A stretch of DNA of 57,424 nucleotides, from NCBI GenBank assembly GCA_005879255.1, contig VBKY01000186.1, positions 1,913-59,336 of the forward strand, read 5' to 3'. The notes beneath the pieces were generated by a model. That model saw nothing but the letters and a program-made list of their open reading frames with translations. It made no database searches and was not told where the DNA came from. This document shows positions 44,274 through 52,438 of this stretch, piece after piece (positions within the stretch are counted from its first letter, which is position 1; the number at the start of each line of letters is the position of its first letter). The translations under genes were made by a program, and so were the position numbers. Source of the stretch: Deltaproteobacteria bacterium (GTDB lineage: Bacteria > Desulfobacterota_B > Binatia > UBA9968).

Positions 44274-44642
44274 CTAGGGCAAGATAAATTTCTCTATCTT
44301 TGCTTTTAGTACCTGAGACGAAATTGGTTTCCGCAGGTAATCGACCATTCCTGCGGCAAGTGAGTTTTCCCTCTCTTCCCCGATACTAAAGGCGCTACAA
44401 CCAATGATAGGTATGTGAGCGGATCGTTGATTTCTCTTTATAGACCGGGCTACCTCTATGCCGTTCATGTCAGGTAAAACGAGATCCAATAAGATAAGAT
44501 GCGGTTGATCGGAAGCGGCTTTTTCTATGGCGTCAGCGCCGCTCTCCGCCTCTACTATTTCGTACCCTGAGAGACGCAAGATTGACGCGTAAATGTTTCG
44601 CTGGTGCTCGTTGTCTTCTACTATAAGGACACTCTTTGGCAT
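44274..44642 (-). CDS. Stand-alone response regulator receiver domain
   Basis: This 122-residue protein has the acidic pair in VEDNEHQRN, the phospho-Asp in LILLDLVLPDMNG, a Ser in IIGCSAFS where many have Thr, and the Lys in YLRKPIS. It has a receiver domain only, with no output domain, so it works by protein contacts as in CheY/DivK-like regulators. No kinase is in the window. It is island cargo and looks intact. Confidence 0.9.
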   Translation of the reverse strand: MPKSVLIVEDNEHQRNIYASILRLSGYEIVEAESGADAIEKAASDQPHLILLDLVLPDMNGIEVARSIKRNQRSAHIPIIGCSAFSIGEERENSLAAGMVDYLRKPISSQVLKAKIEKFILP

Positions 44643-44724
44643 CTCAATTTCACTTAGAAAGTTACTGTAGGCAACGAGTCGAGGGCGGGCCGAGTTATCT
44701 TAATGAGAGTTCGCTGTACGCCAC

Positions 44725-44916
44725 TTAACAAGGGCATTCGTTGCACACTTTATCGCTACGTTTAAGCTCATTGCGGTCGTCGTTGCGCACAATCACGGGA
44801 ACCCGTTGCGAAGACGCGATGTTGTAGCGCGGCGTGAAGAGCGGGAAATCACGCTGGAGATTCCAGCGAACTTTGATTTCACGGAATTGAAACGATGCTG
44901 AGAATCGCCCGCACAC
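44725..44916 (-). pseudogene. SRAP (HMCES/YedK) domain protein, N-terminal fragment
   Basis: The frame begins MCGRFSASFQFREI, with the Cys at position 2 that crosslinks to abasic DNA in this family, and continues PRYNIASSQRVPVIVRNDD. After NELKR it runs into an unrelated tail and stops at 63 residues, against about 220 for a full protein. The rest has been deleted. Inactive as it stands. Confidence 0.7.
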
Positions 44917-44940
44917 GACGAGTATTATTCTTGTGAAATT

Positions 44941-45435
44941 TTAACTTCTTGAGTGCAGCGATGTTGGTGGCGTCCGCTTTCCGTAAAGCTCAAGGAACAG
45001 CCTATAAAAAGAAGAGATAGCTCGGTCTTCTTCTCGTTCGTGGCCTGCCTTGTCTCGATACAACAGTGTGATGGAAATTCGCCTTTTCTGCAGCTCAAGT
45101 AGCTCGACCTCTCTGGAGTCGAGATAAGCACCTATCGTGCGCAGAGTATTCGAAAGCTTGCGAAAATCCGTAAGCTGTCCTGCCTTGGACCGCTTCGCCT
45201 TGCCAGTTTGGGACAGTCTTTCAACATCCGCTCTGGCTAAAGTTAATAACTTAGCCCTGGAACCGCTCCGCAATCGATGGAGCCACTGCCGTACTTTCGA
45301 GCCAGTCTGCTCAGGCATAGCCTCAATGGCATAGTTCTCTGCAAGCCGCTTTAGTACGAAGACGTTAATGTCTCTAGCTTCGAGCGCCTGGCCAATAGCC
45401 CTCAAATCTTCATCGTAACGTCTCGTAGCCGCCAT
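44941..45435 (-). CDS. Unknown two-module protein (paralogue of 41689-42201)
   Basis: The ATG at 45435 lies eight bases after GGAGG. The 164-residue protein holds two copies of one module: LRAIGQALEARDINVFVLKR near residue 10 and LRTIGAYLDSREVELLELQK near residue 105, each helix then strand. The first is followed by ENYAIEA and the second by SITLLYRDKAGHE. The linker has WLHRLRSGSRAKLLTLARAD and a Lys/Arg-rich part. The protein is intact although many island neighbours are broken. I do not recognise the family. Confidence 0.7.
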   Translation of the reverse strand: MAATRRYDEDLRAIGQALEARDINVFVLKRLAENYAIEAMPEQTGSKVRQWLHRLRSGSRAKLLTLARADVERLSQTGKAKRSKAGQLTDFRKLSNTLRTIGAYLDSREVELLELQKRRISITLLYRDKAGHEREEDRAISSFYRLFLELYGKRTPPTSLHSRS

Positions 45436-45490
45436 AACACACACCTCCGTGGTATGGCATTTGTATTGGTTCGGCTCGCACCAAATACGT

Positions 45491-45817
45491 TCAGAACGGC
45501 GGGCGGGTCATACCGAGAAAAACCCACACGGCTCGGGCCGCTATAACCGGCGACATGACTACATCTCTGGGCACGTATAAAATTCTCGGCGTGCGATCTG
45601 CCAAATCTTCGTCCAATTCTCTTTCACATGTTGCCGGATCTTGTGCTTCCGGACCTATCGATGTTAGACGCGTGCTGCCCATCTGGCGACACCATTTATT
45701 CAAATCATAGGGCGAATGCATCGATGCACATCCACAGAGCAGAAAGACCGCGCTGATTACAATGAATTTAATCAGGACTGCTATTCCTTTAAGATCCGGC
45801 CGGAAACTGTCGCGCAT
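45491..45817 (-). CDS. Small lipoprotein
   Basis: From the ATG at 45817 (a TTG lies at 45826) the frame has a hydrophobic stretch IKFIVISAVFLLCGC; LLCGC fits a lipobox, with Cys as the lipidated residue. The mature 75 or so residues include YDLNKWCRQMGSTRLTSIGP and EDLADRTPRILYVPRD. Probably anchored in a membrane. No family recognised. The start is uncertain. Confidence 0.6.
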   Translation of the reverse strand: MRDSFRPDLKGIAVLIKFIVISAVFLLCGCASMHSPYDLNKWCRQMGSTRLTSIGPEAQDPATCERELDEDLADRTPRILYVPRDVVMSPVIAARAVWVFLGMTRPPF

Positions 45818-45917
45818 GGCCAGCAAATCCTGTCACATGGGCAAAGTGCTCATGATAGCTTGGCAATTTTATAATACCAACTGCGTAACGTGTAAACAGA
45901 TCGGCGACATATTCCTC

Positions 45918-46099
45918 TCAATGCAAGCGCTTCAGTACGGCTAAATAATTCGCGCGCTCGGCGTCCAATTTGGTTTTGAACTCCGCGTCTGTAAAGACAC
46001 CCTTCTCGATCAACATTTTACCGCAGCATCTGTCGTCGCGAGATTGCTCACCATCAGTTCTTGAAGCGTAACTGTTTGTTCCTTTGTTTCGTCGGCCAT
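45918..46099 (-). pseudogene. Small hypothetical protein with a one-base deletion
   Basis: MADETKEQTVTLQELMVSNL from the ATG at 46099 (GGAG upstream) breaks after ATTDA; the continuation KMLIEKGVFTDAEFKTKL to LAVLKRLH lies in the next frame and ends at 45918. The span of 182 bases is one short of a whole number of codons. The joined 60-residue protein matches a small conserved soil-bacterial type with no known function. Confidence 0.6.
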
Positions 46100-46243
46100 T
46101 AGTGACTCCATTGTTCTGGTTTTCGGGCAAGTCTAGCATATAGTTAAAGCACAAGCGGCGTCATCCAACGCTGGCTCTGCACGTTGGTCTTGGTAAAAAC
46201 TCTTCGCTTGAAATTCAATAACCTTAGAGATAGACGCAGCGTC

Positions 46244-46420
46244 ATGCCTTACTGGCTGCGCTTCTCGATCTTCTTGACTGTTGCCAGCGCCCTCGCGTTC
46301 ATCGGCGGACAGTTGATAAGCGAGGTCGGATTAATGGCAAACATCGTTCGCAATTATTATGGCGTATGTGGCCCTAGTGATTGGTCGGAAGGTTCTTTGC
46401 AGGGAAAGGCTTTAACCTAG
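46244..46420 (+). CDS. Possible small membrane protein
   Basis: From the ATG at 46244 (a longer frame starts at 46184) the 58-residue product has one hydrophobic helix, LRFSIFLTVASALAFIGGQL, then a polar tail with two or three charged residues. No ribosome site is clear and no family is recognised. It may be a chance frame. Confidence 0.35.
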   Translation: MPYWLRFSIFLTVASALAFIGGQLISEVGLMANIVRNYYGVCGPSDWSEGSLQGKALT

Positions 46421-46498
46421 CCGGTTAGAGTCTACGCTAACACGAACCGGAGCTAGTGACCGAAATTACCCACGCGGAAGTTGCCACGAGCGGTGGGT

Positions 46499-48166
46499 CT
46501 ACCACTTTCCGACAACCGGTAGATCTCCCGGTTGTCCAAAAGGACCGAAGCAGCCATCAATGGTGCAGCTGTCCATTTTACCGTTGCCGTTGATATCGAG
46601 ATACCACATGCCTGTGCTCGGCCTGAAGACGCCAATCCTCACTGTTCCGGTACCGTCCCAATCACCGATGATTGGCAGATCGCCTTCAGCGCCAAAAGGT
46701 CCGAAGCATTTGTCCTTCTCGCAACTATCCCATTTTCCATTGCCGTTGCGGTCGAGGTGCCACGACCCTTTTCTCGGCAAGAAGAGACCAATGTCCTGCG
46801 TTCCTGTGCCGTTCCAGTCACCTACGATAGGTAACTCGCCGAGGATGCGAAAGGTCGTGCATTCGTCGACTTCACAACCATCGAGTGTGCTATTACCGTT
46901 CACACCGAAATTCCACCCTCCGCGCTTGATGGTTTTCCGTTGATTTTGGTCCGTTGTAAGAGTTTGCGGCGTGAAGGTGCCGACGATGCTTCCGTTCCCG
47001 TCACCAAGTTCACGGGTCACTGGAAAGTCACCGGCTTGGCCGAAGGAATCTCCGCAGGTGTCTACGTCACAATCCAAGACACCATCTCCATTGGTATCGA
47101 GCCGCCATGAGCCGGTACTAGGGGTAAACGTGCCTACGTTGGTGACGCCATTTCCACTCCAGTTGCCGGTGACGGGCAGGTCACCGGATTGACCGAACGA
47201 GCCGATACACTTGTCGATGGTGCAGCCATCCCACTGGCCATTGCCATTGCGATCCAAAAACCATTCGCCAGTATCCGGGCGAAAGACGCCAAACTTAGTC
47301 GTGAGTTGAACAGTCGTGCTCTGAAATGTCGCCGTGCAGTTGTTGCTCGCGTTCATGGTCATTACACCACCGCTGCAGCCACTGCCGCTCCAACCATTAA
47401 AACTGGAGCCGGTCGCCGCTGTGGCTTTCAGAGTGACGAGTGTGCCGCTCGCATAGGCCGCCGAGCATGTGCTGCCGCAATTTAGACCTGTGGGAGTGCT
47501 TGTAACGGTTCCGTTGCCGTTGCCGGTTTTGGCGACTGACAGAATGTATGTCGTCGGCGTCTGAGCTGGCTGGGGAGTGAAGGTTGCCGTGCAGATCCGG
47601 GCGACAGTCATGCTTACGCTGCGGCTGCAACCCGTGCCGCTCCAGCCGGCAAATGTCGAACCGGTAGCCGGTGTGGCGGTTAAGGTGACTATCGCGCCGC
47701 TGGAGAAAGAAGCCGAGCACGTGGCGCCGCAATTGATGCCTGCCGGCCCGCTCACTACCGTTCCATTCCCCGTGCCGCTGCTCGTAGTTGTTTTTACCAC
47801 GTTTACGGTGAGCGTGAACTGTTGCGTCGGTGGCCGCGGCGTCGTTGCGGCAGGAGTAGTACCGCATACCTCCGGGGAATAGGGAGAGTTGCCGGCGTCA
47901 TTGAACGCGTTGACGCGATAACAATAGGTCGTACTGTCTGCCAGATTCGAATCGTTGTAGGACGTGACATTCGCGCCGGTCGTTACGATGACGCCATAAG
48001 CTCCGGTTGCTCCAAGTTTTCGCTCTACACGAAAGCCTGTTTCGTCCGACGAATTGTCGGCCCATGTTAGTTCAAAAGTTGCCGCTATTGCACTGTTGGA
48101 GAATGCCGCCGATGCGATTAATGAGACGAGACTCAACAAAAATGCGAGTGGGACTCTATAACGCAC
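46499..48166 (-). CDS. Secreted fibronectin-III / B-repeat protein with five Cx4C repeats
   Basis: This 555-residue protein has a signal peptide (ending NSAIAATF) and then one fibronectin III domain (to about residue 105, ELTWADNSSDETGFRVERKL). Two bacterial B-repeats follow of about 75 residues (GNGTVVSGPAGINCGATCSA, GNGTVTSTPTGLNCGSTCSA). Then come five units of about 45-50 residues with GVFRPSTGMWYLDINGNGKM. Each of the five units carries a D-x-N-G-N-G-like loop and a Cys-x4-Cys pair (CTIDKC, CDVDTC, CEVDEC, CEKDKC, CTIDGC). The loop resembles calcium-binding loops. Probably a surface or matrix protein of the island. Confidence 0.85.
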   Translation of the reverse strand: MRYRVPLAFLLSLVSLIASAAFSNSAIAATFELTWADNSSDETGFRVERKLGATGAYGVIVTTGANVTSYNDSNLADSTTYCYRVNAFNDAGNSPYSPEVCGTTPAATTPRPPTQQFTLTVNVVKTTTSSGTGNGTVVSGPAGINCGATCSASFSSGAIVTLTATPATGSTFAGWSGTGCSRSVSMTVARICTATFTPQPAQTPTTYILSVAKTGNGNGTVTSTPTGLNCGSTCSAAYASGTLVTLKATAATGSSFNGWSGSGCSGGVMTMNASNNCTATFQSTTVQLTTKFGVFRPDTGEWFLDRNGNGQWDGCTIDKCIGSFGQSGDLPVTGNWSGNGVTNVGTFTPSTGSWRLDTNGDGVLDCDVDTCGDSFGQAGDFPVTRELGDGNGSIVGTFTPQTLTTDQNQRKTIKRGGWNFGVNGNSTLDGCEVDECTTFRILGELPIVGDWNGTGTQDIGLFLPRKGSWHLDRNGNGKWDSCEKDKCFGPFGAEGDLPIIGDWDGTGTVRIGVFRPSTGMWYLDINGNGKMDSCTIDGCFGPFGQPGDLPVVGKW

Positions 48167-48558
48167 ACTACTTCCTACAAATTAGAGTTCTGCGCGAGCC
48201 GAAATTGCATGGGGAGTTCGGAAACGGGCAGTTGAAAGCCACCGACTTGATTCGGTCCTGCGAGAAGTTTGCCGGATCGAGATGCCCCTATAGTTCCATT
48301 CTTTCATTCACCGATCCTCCTTTTGCTTGATATTTTCTTTGATTATGGTCTTTGGCGTCAAGCCCTACGCCCGCGGGCGTGCCTTGCCGATTTGCTGTGT
48401 GCTACAATCGCCCTCCATGGCGATCTTGCTGGCCTGCGCAAGGCCATCTCGTTTTATGCTTGACACGCACGGCACGTTCTGACTAGAAGCGCTTACTAAC
48501 TCTGGCTTTCCTGCTCCGCTTGAGACGCTACTAACCGCCACCACGAGAGGCCCCGCCC
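48167..48558. other. Upstream region of the island PEP-CTERM gene
   Basis: No gene is seen in about 390 bases. TTGACA at 48460-48465 is followed 17 bases later by CTAGAA, a weak sigma-70 pair about 75 bases before the ATG. No terminator is clear for the secreted protein, which reads away from this region. Confidence 0.35.
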
Positions 48559-49326
48559 ATGAAAAAGCTCCTCGTAGCCCTGACATTTTGGCTGGCTCCA
48601 GCGCTGGCGCATGCTGATCTCATCAACGGGGGATTTGAAACCGGCAACCTTACAGGTTGGTCAACTGCTGGCGATACGCTAGTAGTCGATGCGTCTTTTG
48701 GGATACCGCCGCCTGGAGGAAATTTTCAGGCGCTAATTACCAATGCTCCTGCTCTTCCCAGTAGCGGTTTTCATCCGGAGTCGTATTCTGGAGTTCCTTC
48801 TGTGAGTGCGTTTACTGGTGTCTTTGATTTTGCAAGCCCGCTGGAAGTCTTTCTCGGTTTGCCGGCACATTCCCTTCCGGATCTTGGCCAAACACTGCCG
48901 CTTGTGGCCAATGGTACGCCGATCGAGGGCTCCGCGATAAGGCAATCATTTACTGCAAGCGCCGCGGGAGACATTCTATCGTTTCGCTGGAATTATTTAA
49001 CAAGGGATTGTTGCGCCTTCCCCTCAGACTTCGCCTTCGCTGTGCTGGACGGAAATTTATTTCTTCTCGCCAGCGCCGCGTCCCCTCTCGTGAGTTCTAT
49101 TGCCCCCTTCTTTTCCAGTGAAAGCGGGTATCAATTTTTTGCTATTACCCTAACTCTTGGCGCTCACTACATCGGAATTGGCGTCGTAGATACATGGGAC
49201 TCCACGGTAAACTCAGCCATTCTAGTAGATAATTTTTCCGTAACGAAGATCCCCGAGCCGAGCGCCTTGATTCTATTCGGGTTAGGGCTGATTGCTGTGG
49301 CGCGACTTGGGCGCAGGATCGCGTGA
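48559..49326 (+). CDS. PEP-CTERM sorting-domain protein
   Basis: This 255-residue protein has a signal peptide (MKKLLVALTFWLAPALAHA) followed by DLINGGFETGNLTGWSTAGD, the common start of carbohydrate-binding-like PEP-CTERM proteins. It ends IPEPSALILFGLGLIAVARL with basic residues after it, the exosortase signal. It is inside the island and separate from the host PEP-CTERM gene at 10282, with no clear sequence likeness apart from the tail. Exported, probably to the matrix. Confidence 0.9.
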   Translation: MKKLLVALTFWLAPALAHADLINGGFETGNLTGWSTAGDTLVVDASFGIPPPGGNFQALITNAPALPSSGFHPESYSGVPSVSAFTGVFDFASPLEVFLGLPAHSLPDLGQTLPLVANGTPIEGSAIRQSFTASAAGDILSFRWNYLTRDCCAFPSDFAFAVLDGNLFLLASAASPLVSSIAPFFSSESGYQFFAITLTLGAHYIGIGVVDTWDSTVNSAILVDNFSVTKIPEPSALILFGLGLIAVARLGRRIA

Positions 49327-49364
49327 GCCACGCATGCCGAAGGCCTAAGCGACGAGGTATTTGC

Positions 49365-49964
49365 TCACGCCTTGCGGCGTTTCTTTTGGTCGGCTCTCTT
49401 CATTCCTCGCTGAACCGTTTTCATGCTCTCTTTTAGCGCTGTCATTAAGTCGATGACGCGGCCTCTCGCCGGCGCGGCTGGCGGGATCGTGATTTCGCGG
49501 GCCTTGACCTTGCTGTCGATGATCGCGAGCACGCGCTTCTGATATTCATCCTCATAACTCTCCGGTTCGAAGTCTTCCGAAGAGAGTTTTTCCATCAGGT
49601 TATTTGCCAGGTCGAACTCTGCGGCCGAGAGCCGGACACCCTCTCCTTTTGCTATCTCGTTAAAGTCGCGGATCTCGTTGGCGTAAAACATCGTCTGCAG
49701 CACGAGCCCGCCTTTGGACGGCCGGATCAGTACCAGCTTCTCCTTGCCGCGGCTCACCATCTCAGCCAAAGCGACGCGGCCGCTCTTATTCATTGCATCG
49801 GCGAGCAATTGATACGCCTTAGCGCCGCCCTCGTCAGGCGCGAGATAGTGCGCCCCTTCGAAATATACCGGATCGACCTTTTCGATCGGGATGAATTCTC
49901 TGAGTTCGATATTGTCGAACTCGGCGTCAGTGAAACGCACGTATTCACCCTTGGCGACATTCAA
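49365..49964 (-). pseudogene. ku: Ku protein (non-homologous end joining), N-terminally truncated
   Basis: The 199-residue frame begins NVAKGEYVRFTDAEFDNIEL, which in full Ku proteins (about 270 residues) lies near residue 70, so the N-terminal strand region is missing. IDPVYFEGAHYLAPDE-type sequence (DPVYFEGAHYLAPDEGG) and VLQTMFYANEIRDF follow and the Lys/Arg-rich tail MKRADQKKRRKA is kept. The start is a TTG with no ribosome site, and DNA upstream is unrelated. No LigD is present. Probably non-functional as an end-joining ring. Confidence 0.75.
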
Positions 49965-50171
49965 GAAGGATTAATGATAGGTCAGTTTTATGCCGGTTGT
50001 CCGGAAGGATCAGTCCATAACGAATTTCTTGTACGCTGCCCATGCAATCGGCGCGGTCTGTTGGCGGATAAAAAGATGATCATGGGGTGCCATATATCGA
50101 ATCGCAAAGGTCGGATATGGTGACCACAAAGCGGGCCAAACAAAGCTTCATCGGCGATAAAGGCGAGCATC

Positions 50172-50675
50172 ATGAGCGCCGGACCTGACAGCAGTATATC
50201 GTTAGTCAATGCGATCACGCTCGCGATTGCGGGTCTTGGTGCAGTCCTCGGAATCGTCAATACATGGCACGGTCTAAGCCGGTCCCGGGTTAAATTGAAG
50301 GTCCTTCCCGCTCACGCCATCCCTTTTGGCGGCGCAGACGAACGTATCAATTTCTCCATCGAAGTGACCAACCTGAGTGACTTTGCTTTGACAATACGAG
50401 AAGTGGGTTTTTTATTTGAAGGCACAGAAGCACGAGCTGCCGTAGTAAGACCTTTCATATTGGATGGCGGAACGTGGCCACGCCGGCTTGAACCGCGCAC
50501 GTCTGTCACCGTTTACGCCCAGGTATCGCCACCACTCAAAGACGGCCCTAAAATCAAATGCGCGTATGCACGAACCGACTGCGGCCGAACAATAAACGGC
50601 ACCAGTCCCGCTCTCGAGCAAATAGCAGGTAGAAATACTTACGGAGGTTTTTTCGATCGTTTATTCTCTCGCTAG
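50172..50675 (+). CDS. Hypothetical protein with one membrane segment
   Basis: This 167-residue protein has a short N-terminus, a hydrophobic helix (LVNAITLAIAGLGAVLGIVN), and a soluble beta-rich domain with INFSIEVTNLSDFALTIREV and RLEPRTSVTVYAQVS. The soluble part looks like a small immunoglobulin-like sandwich. Family not recognised. It appears intact. Confidence 0.6.
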   Translation: MSAGPDSSISLVNAITLAIAGLGAVLGIVNTWHGLSRSRVKLKVLPAHAIPFGGADERINFSIEVTNLSDFALTIREVGFLFEGTEARAAVVRPFILDGGTWPRRLEPRTSVTVYAQVSPPLKDGPKIKCAYARTDCGRTINGTSPALEQIAGRNTYGGFFDRLFSR

Positions 50676-50766
50676 AGATAGAGACAATCCCAGATCTGGC
50701 GATCTCTCCCGGCAGAGGGGCGCCGTTCATAGGAACAGTAGCACAGCGGCCGCGCACGCCGGGATT

Positions 50767-51203
50767 TCAGTTCCGTGGAATTCTCTGAATGTCGAAACAA
50801 GGCGGGTCTGGCGTCCAATCGAACGTCACAATGAAATGATCGAAAAAGCCGATCTGGCCAAGTATCCCCGTGGCGGAACGGCCATAAGCAAAAACAATGG
50901 GCGCCTCATAGGTTTGCGTAGCGACAGTGAGCGTGACCATGTGCAAGTGCCTATCGTCTCGGCTCCCTTGGCAATGCCTGAAAAGGCTACCTGCTGCCCT
51001 TTCCTCACCGGGATCCCCAACCCGTCGGCAATTTCTGCATCAAAAACACAGTGATCAGCACCCGTATCTACGATTGACTCAAGAGGCGCGGACCGTTTGC
51101 CGTCGTGCGAGATGAAGACGGTTAGGCCCGACCTCCAAGCATAGTCCAGCTTGGTGACAGGATCGGTGTGCGAAAGGGGGAACGGTTTGTAGCGATATTT
51201 CAA
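50767..51203 (-). pseudogene. Retropepsin-like aspartic protease, frameshifted
   Basis: VDTGADHCVFDAEIADGLGI holds the DTGA active-site triad of retroviral-type aspartic proteases. After ETIGT the frame turns into low-quality sequence, while another frame gives HMVTLTVATQTYEAPIVFAY and ends ILGQIGFFDHFIVTFDWTPD...RN at 50767. A one-base shift near 50945 separates them. The ATG overlaps the stop of the DUF5678 gene by four bases, so the two were translationally coupled. Confidence 0.75.
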
Positions 51204-51406
51204 TGAGAGTGATTGAAAACTCTACTGCTCCAGTTATCAGGGACTTTCACCATAACAGGGTCACTTTCTCCAAGCTTCTCGGCAGCCTTAATAGCGTCTG
51301 AGTAGGTCTCGCCGTAGGCCAATACCTTGGACTCATCGCCTGAAAAAGCTACCCAGCTGTTGGGCTTGGCTTCCCTCAAGATCCGTACTCTTTCTTCAGC
51401 GGTCAT
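51200..51406 (-). CDS. DUF5678-like small protein, coupled to the retropepsin
   Basis: The ATG at 51406 follows GGGAGAG; a frame start at 51445 is less likely. The 68-residue product has NSWVAFSGDESKVLAYGETY and SDAIKAAEKLGESDPVMVKV, the pattern of DUF5678. It ends in the ATGA overlap with the protease-like gene. Such pairs are common, but their purpose is not established; the tight coupling suggests that the two products interact. Confidence 0.75.
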   Translation of the reverse strand: MTAEERVRILREAKPNSWVAFSGDESKVLAYGETYSDAIKAAEKLGESDPVMVKVPDNWSSRVFNHSH

Positions 51407-51464
51407 CAAAGGCTCTCCCGGGCTGGCCTTTTCCGTAAATCGCACAACGTAATTCGTACAAAGT

Positions 51465-51977
51465 TTAGCATGCTACTGTCAAACGCCCAAGGCGGCCGGC
51501 GGTGCCGACAATGAGCATTGATGAGATCTGGAGCATTCTCAGCAATCCAGATCGGAGATCCAGCGGAGATGGGTCAACGAAAAAAGGTACTGGATAAAGG
51601 GAACCTGACATCCCTAATGTCCGCCTACGCATAAAATTACCAGCTCGCCGCGTTTCATTTCTCACTTCCGCCCGCGCAGGCGGCGGTGGTTCGTCAAGGG
51701 GCAGCACTTCCTCGTCGGGGCGAAGGGGTCTAAATCGAGGGGTTTCGGCTGGCTGTTCCTCCTCTAAAACAAATCGGCTCTGTACCGGTGCCATAGGCTT
51801 CCCGCCGGTACCCCACAGCTTCTCTGCCTCTCCGGTGAATCGATTGACGCGCACTAAGCCGTGCGGTGCAGCTAAGTGAAAGTATCGATAGGGACTGACG
51901 ATAAGGTAGGCATCCATGAGCAGCAACAGCCCGATAACGGCGAGCAAAATCCAGTGGAGCCTATCGAGGCGATTCAT
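51465..51977 (-). CDS. Hypothetical membrane-anchored protein
   Basis: The ATG at 51977 gives MNRLDRLHWILLAVIGLLLL; in-frame starts at 51992, 52001 and 52007 (TTG) are also possible. After the membrane helix the protein has YRYFHLAAPHGLVRVNRFTG, then a Pro/Glu-rich stretch with EEVLPLDEPPPPARAEV. The last 50 residues look irregular and may be shifted. No family recognised. Confidence 0.5.
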   Translation of the reverse strand: MNRLDRLHWILLAVIGLLLLMDAYLIVSPYRYFHLAAPHGLVRVNRFTGEAEKLWGTGGKPMAPVQSRFVLEEEQPAETPRFRPLRPDEEVLPLDEPPPPARAEVRNETRRAGNFMRRRTLGMSGSLYPVPFFVDPSPLDLRSGLLRMLQISSMLIVGTAGRLGRLTVAC

Positions 51978-52106
51978 TGTCCAGGTTTCCATTTCGCCCA
52001 TTTCCAAACTCGTTAGCAGAAGCCGTAAAACAAAAGGCCCGCTGTAGGCCGAAAAGGCTGCGCGGAGATTTACGGTTTTTCGTGGACCGAAGAGGATGAG
52101 TGATGA

Positions 52107-52175
52107 TCAACCCGTCGACCGAAGAATAAACCACAACACGGCAATAGCGACGATCACGAGAAAGAACCAAAACAT
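52107..52175 (-). CDS. Possible 22-residue hydrophobic peptide
   Basis: An ATG at 52175 opens MFWFFLVIVAIAVLWFILRS plus TG and stop. The peptide is one complete membrane helix, as in small membrane proteins or type I toxins. No strong ribosome site precedes it. It points away from the small broken gene at 52215. It may be a chance frame. Confidence 0.3.
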   Translation of the reverse strand: MFWFFLVIVAIAVLWFILRSTG

Positions 52176-52214
52176 GGTGCAAGTTATAACATAAACTTTC
52201 GAAGGAGGTGCAAC

Positions 52215-52362
52215 ATGAAACGAGGTTGAAAACCGAAGAGTCAGGAACAGAAAGAGGCGGCGCAGCATCTACGGCAGCCGGCAACGGGCGCAATTGGTCG
52301 AGGCCGTCAAAAAACTCAAGGAGCAACAGGTACAGCTAAAAGATCGGGCGGTGACGATATGA
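52215..52362 (+). pseudogene. Small basic protein broken by a stop codon and a frameshift
   Basis: GGAGG lies five bases before an ATG that opens MKRG then TGA. Reading through gives KPKSQEQKEAAQHLRQ, and one base on a second frame continues RAQLVEAVKKLKEQQVQLKD to RAVTI and TGA at 52360-52362. A CGA-to-TGA change would have removed an Arg in an RGRKPKS motif. The original, about 48 residues, was basic then coiled-coil. A 21-codon frame (MTNGTIDSF...) begins in its stop. Confidence 0.5.
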
Positions 52363-52438
52363 CCAATGGGACAATTGACAGCTTCATGAAAACGGAACCG
52401 CCTTCGCTTTTGACAGCCGGCTAAATTCAACACTCAAT

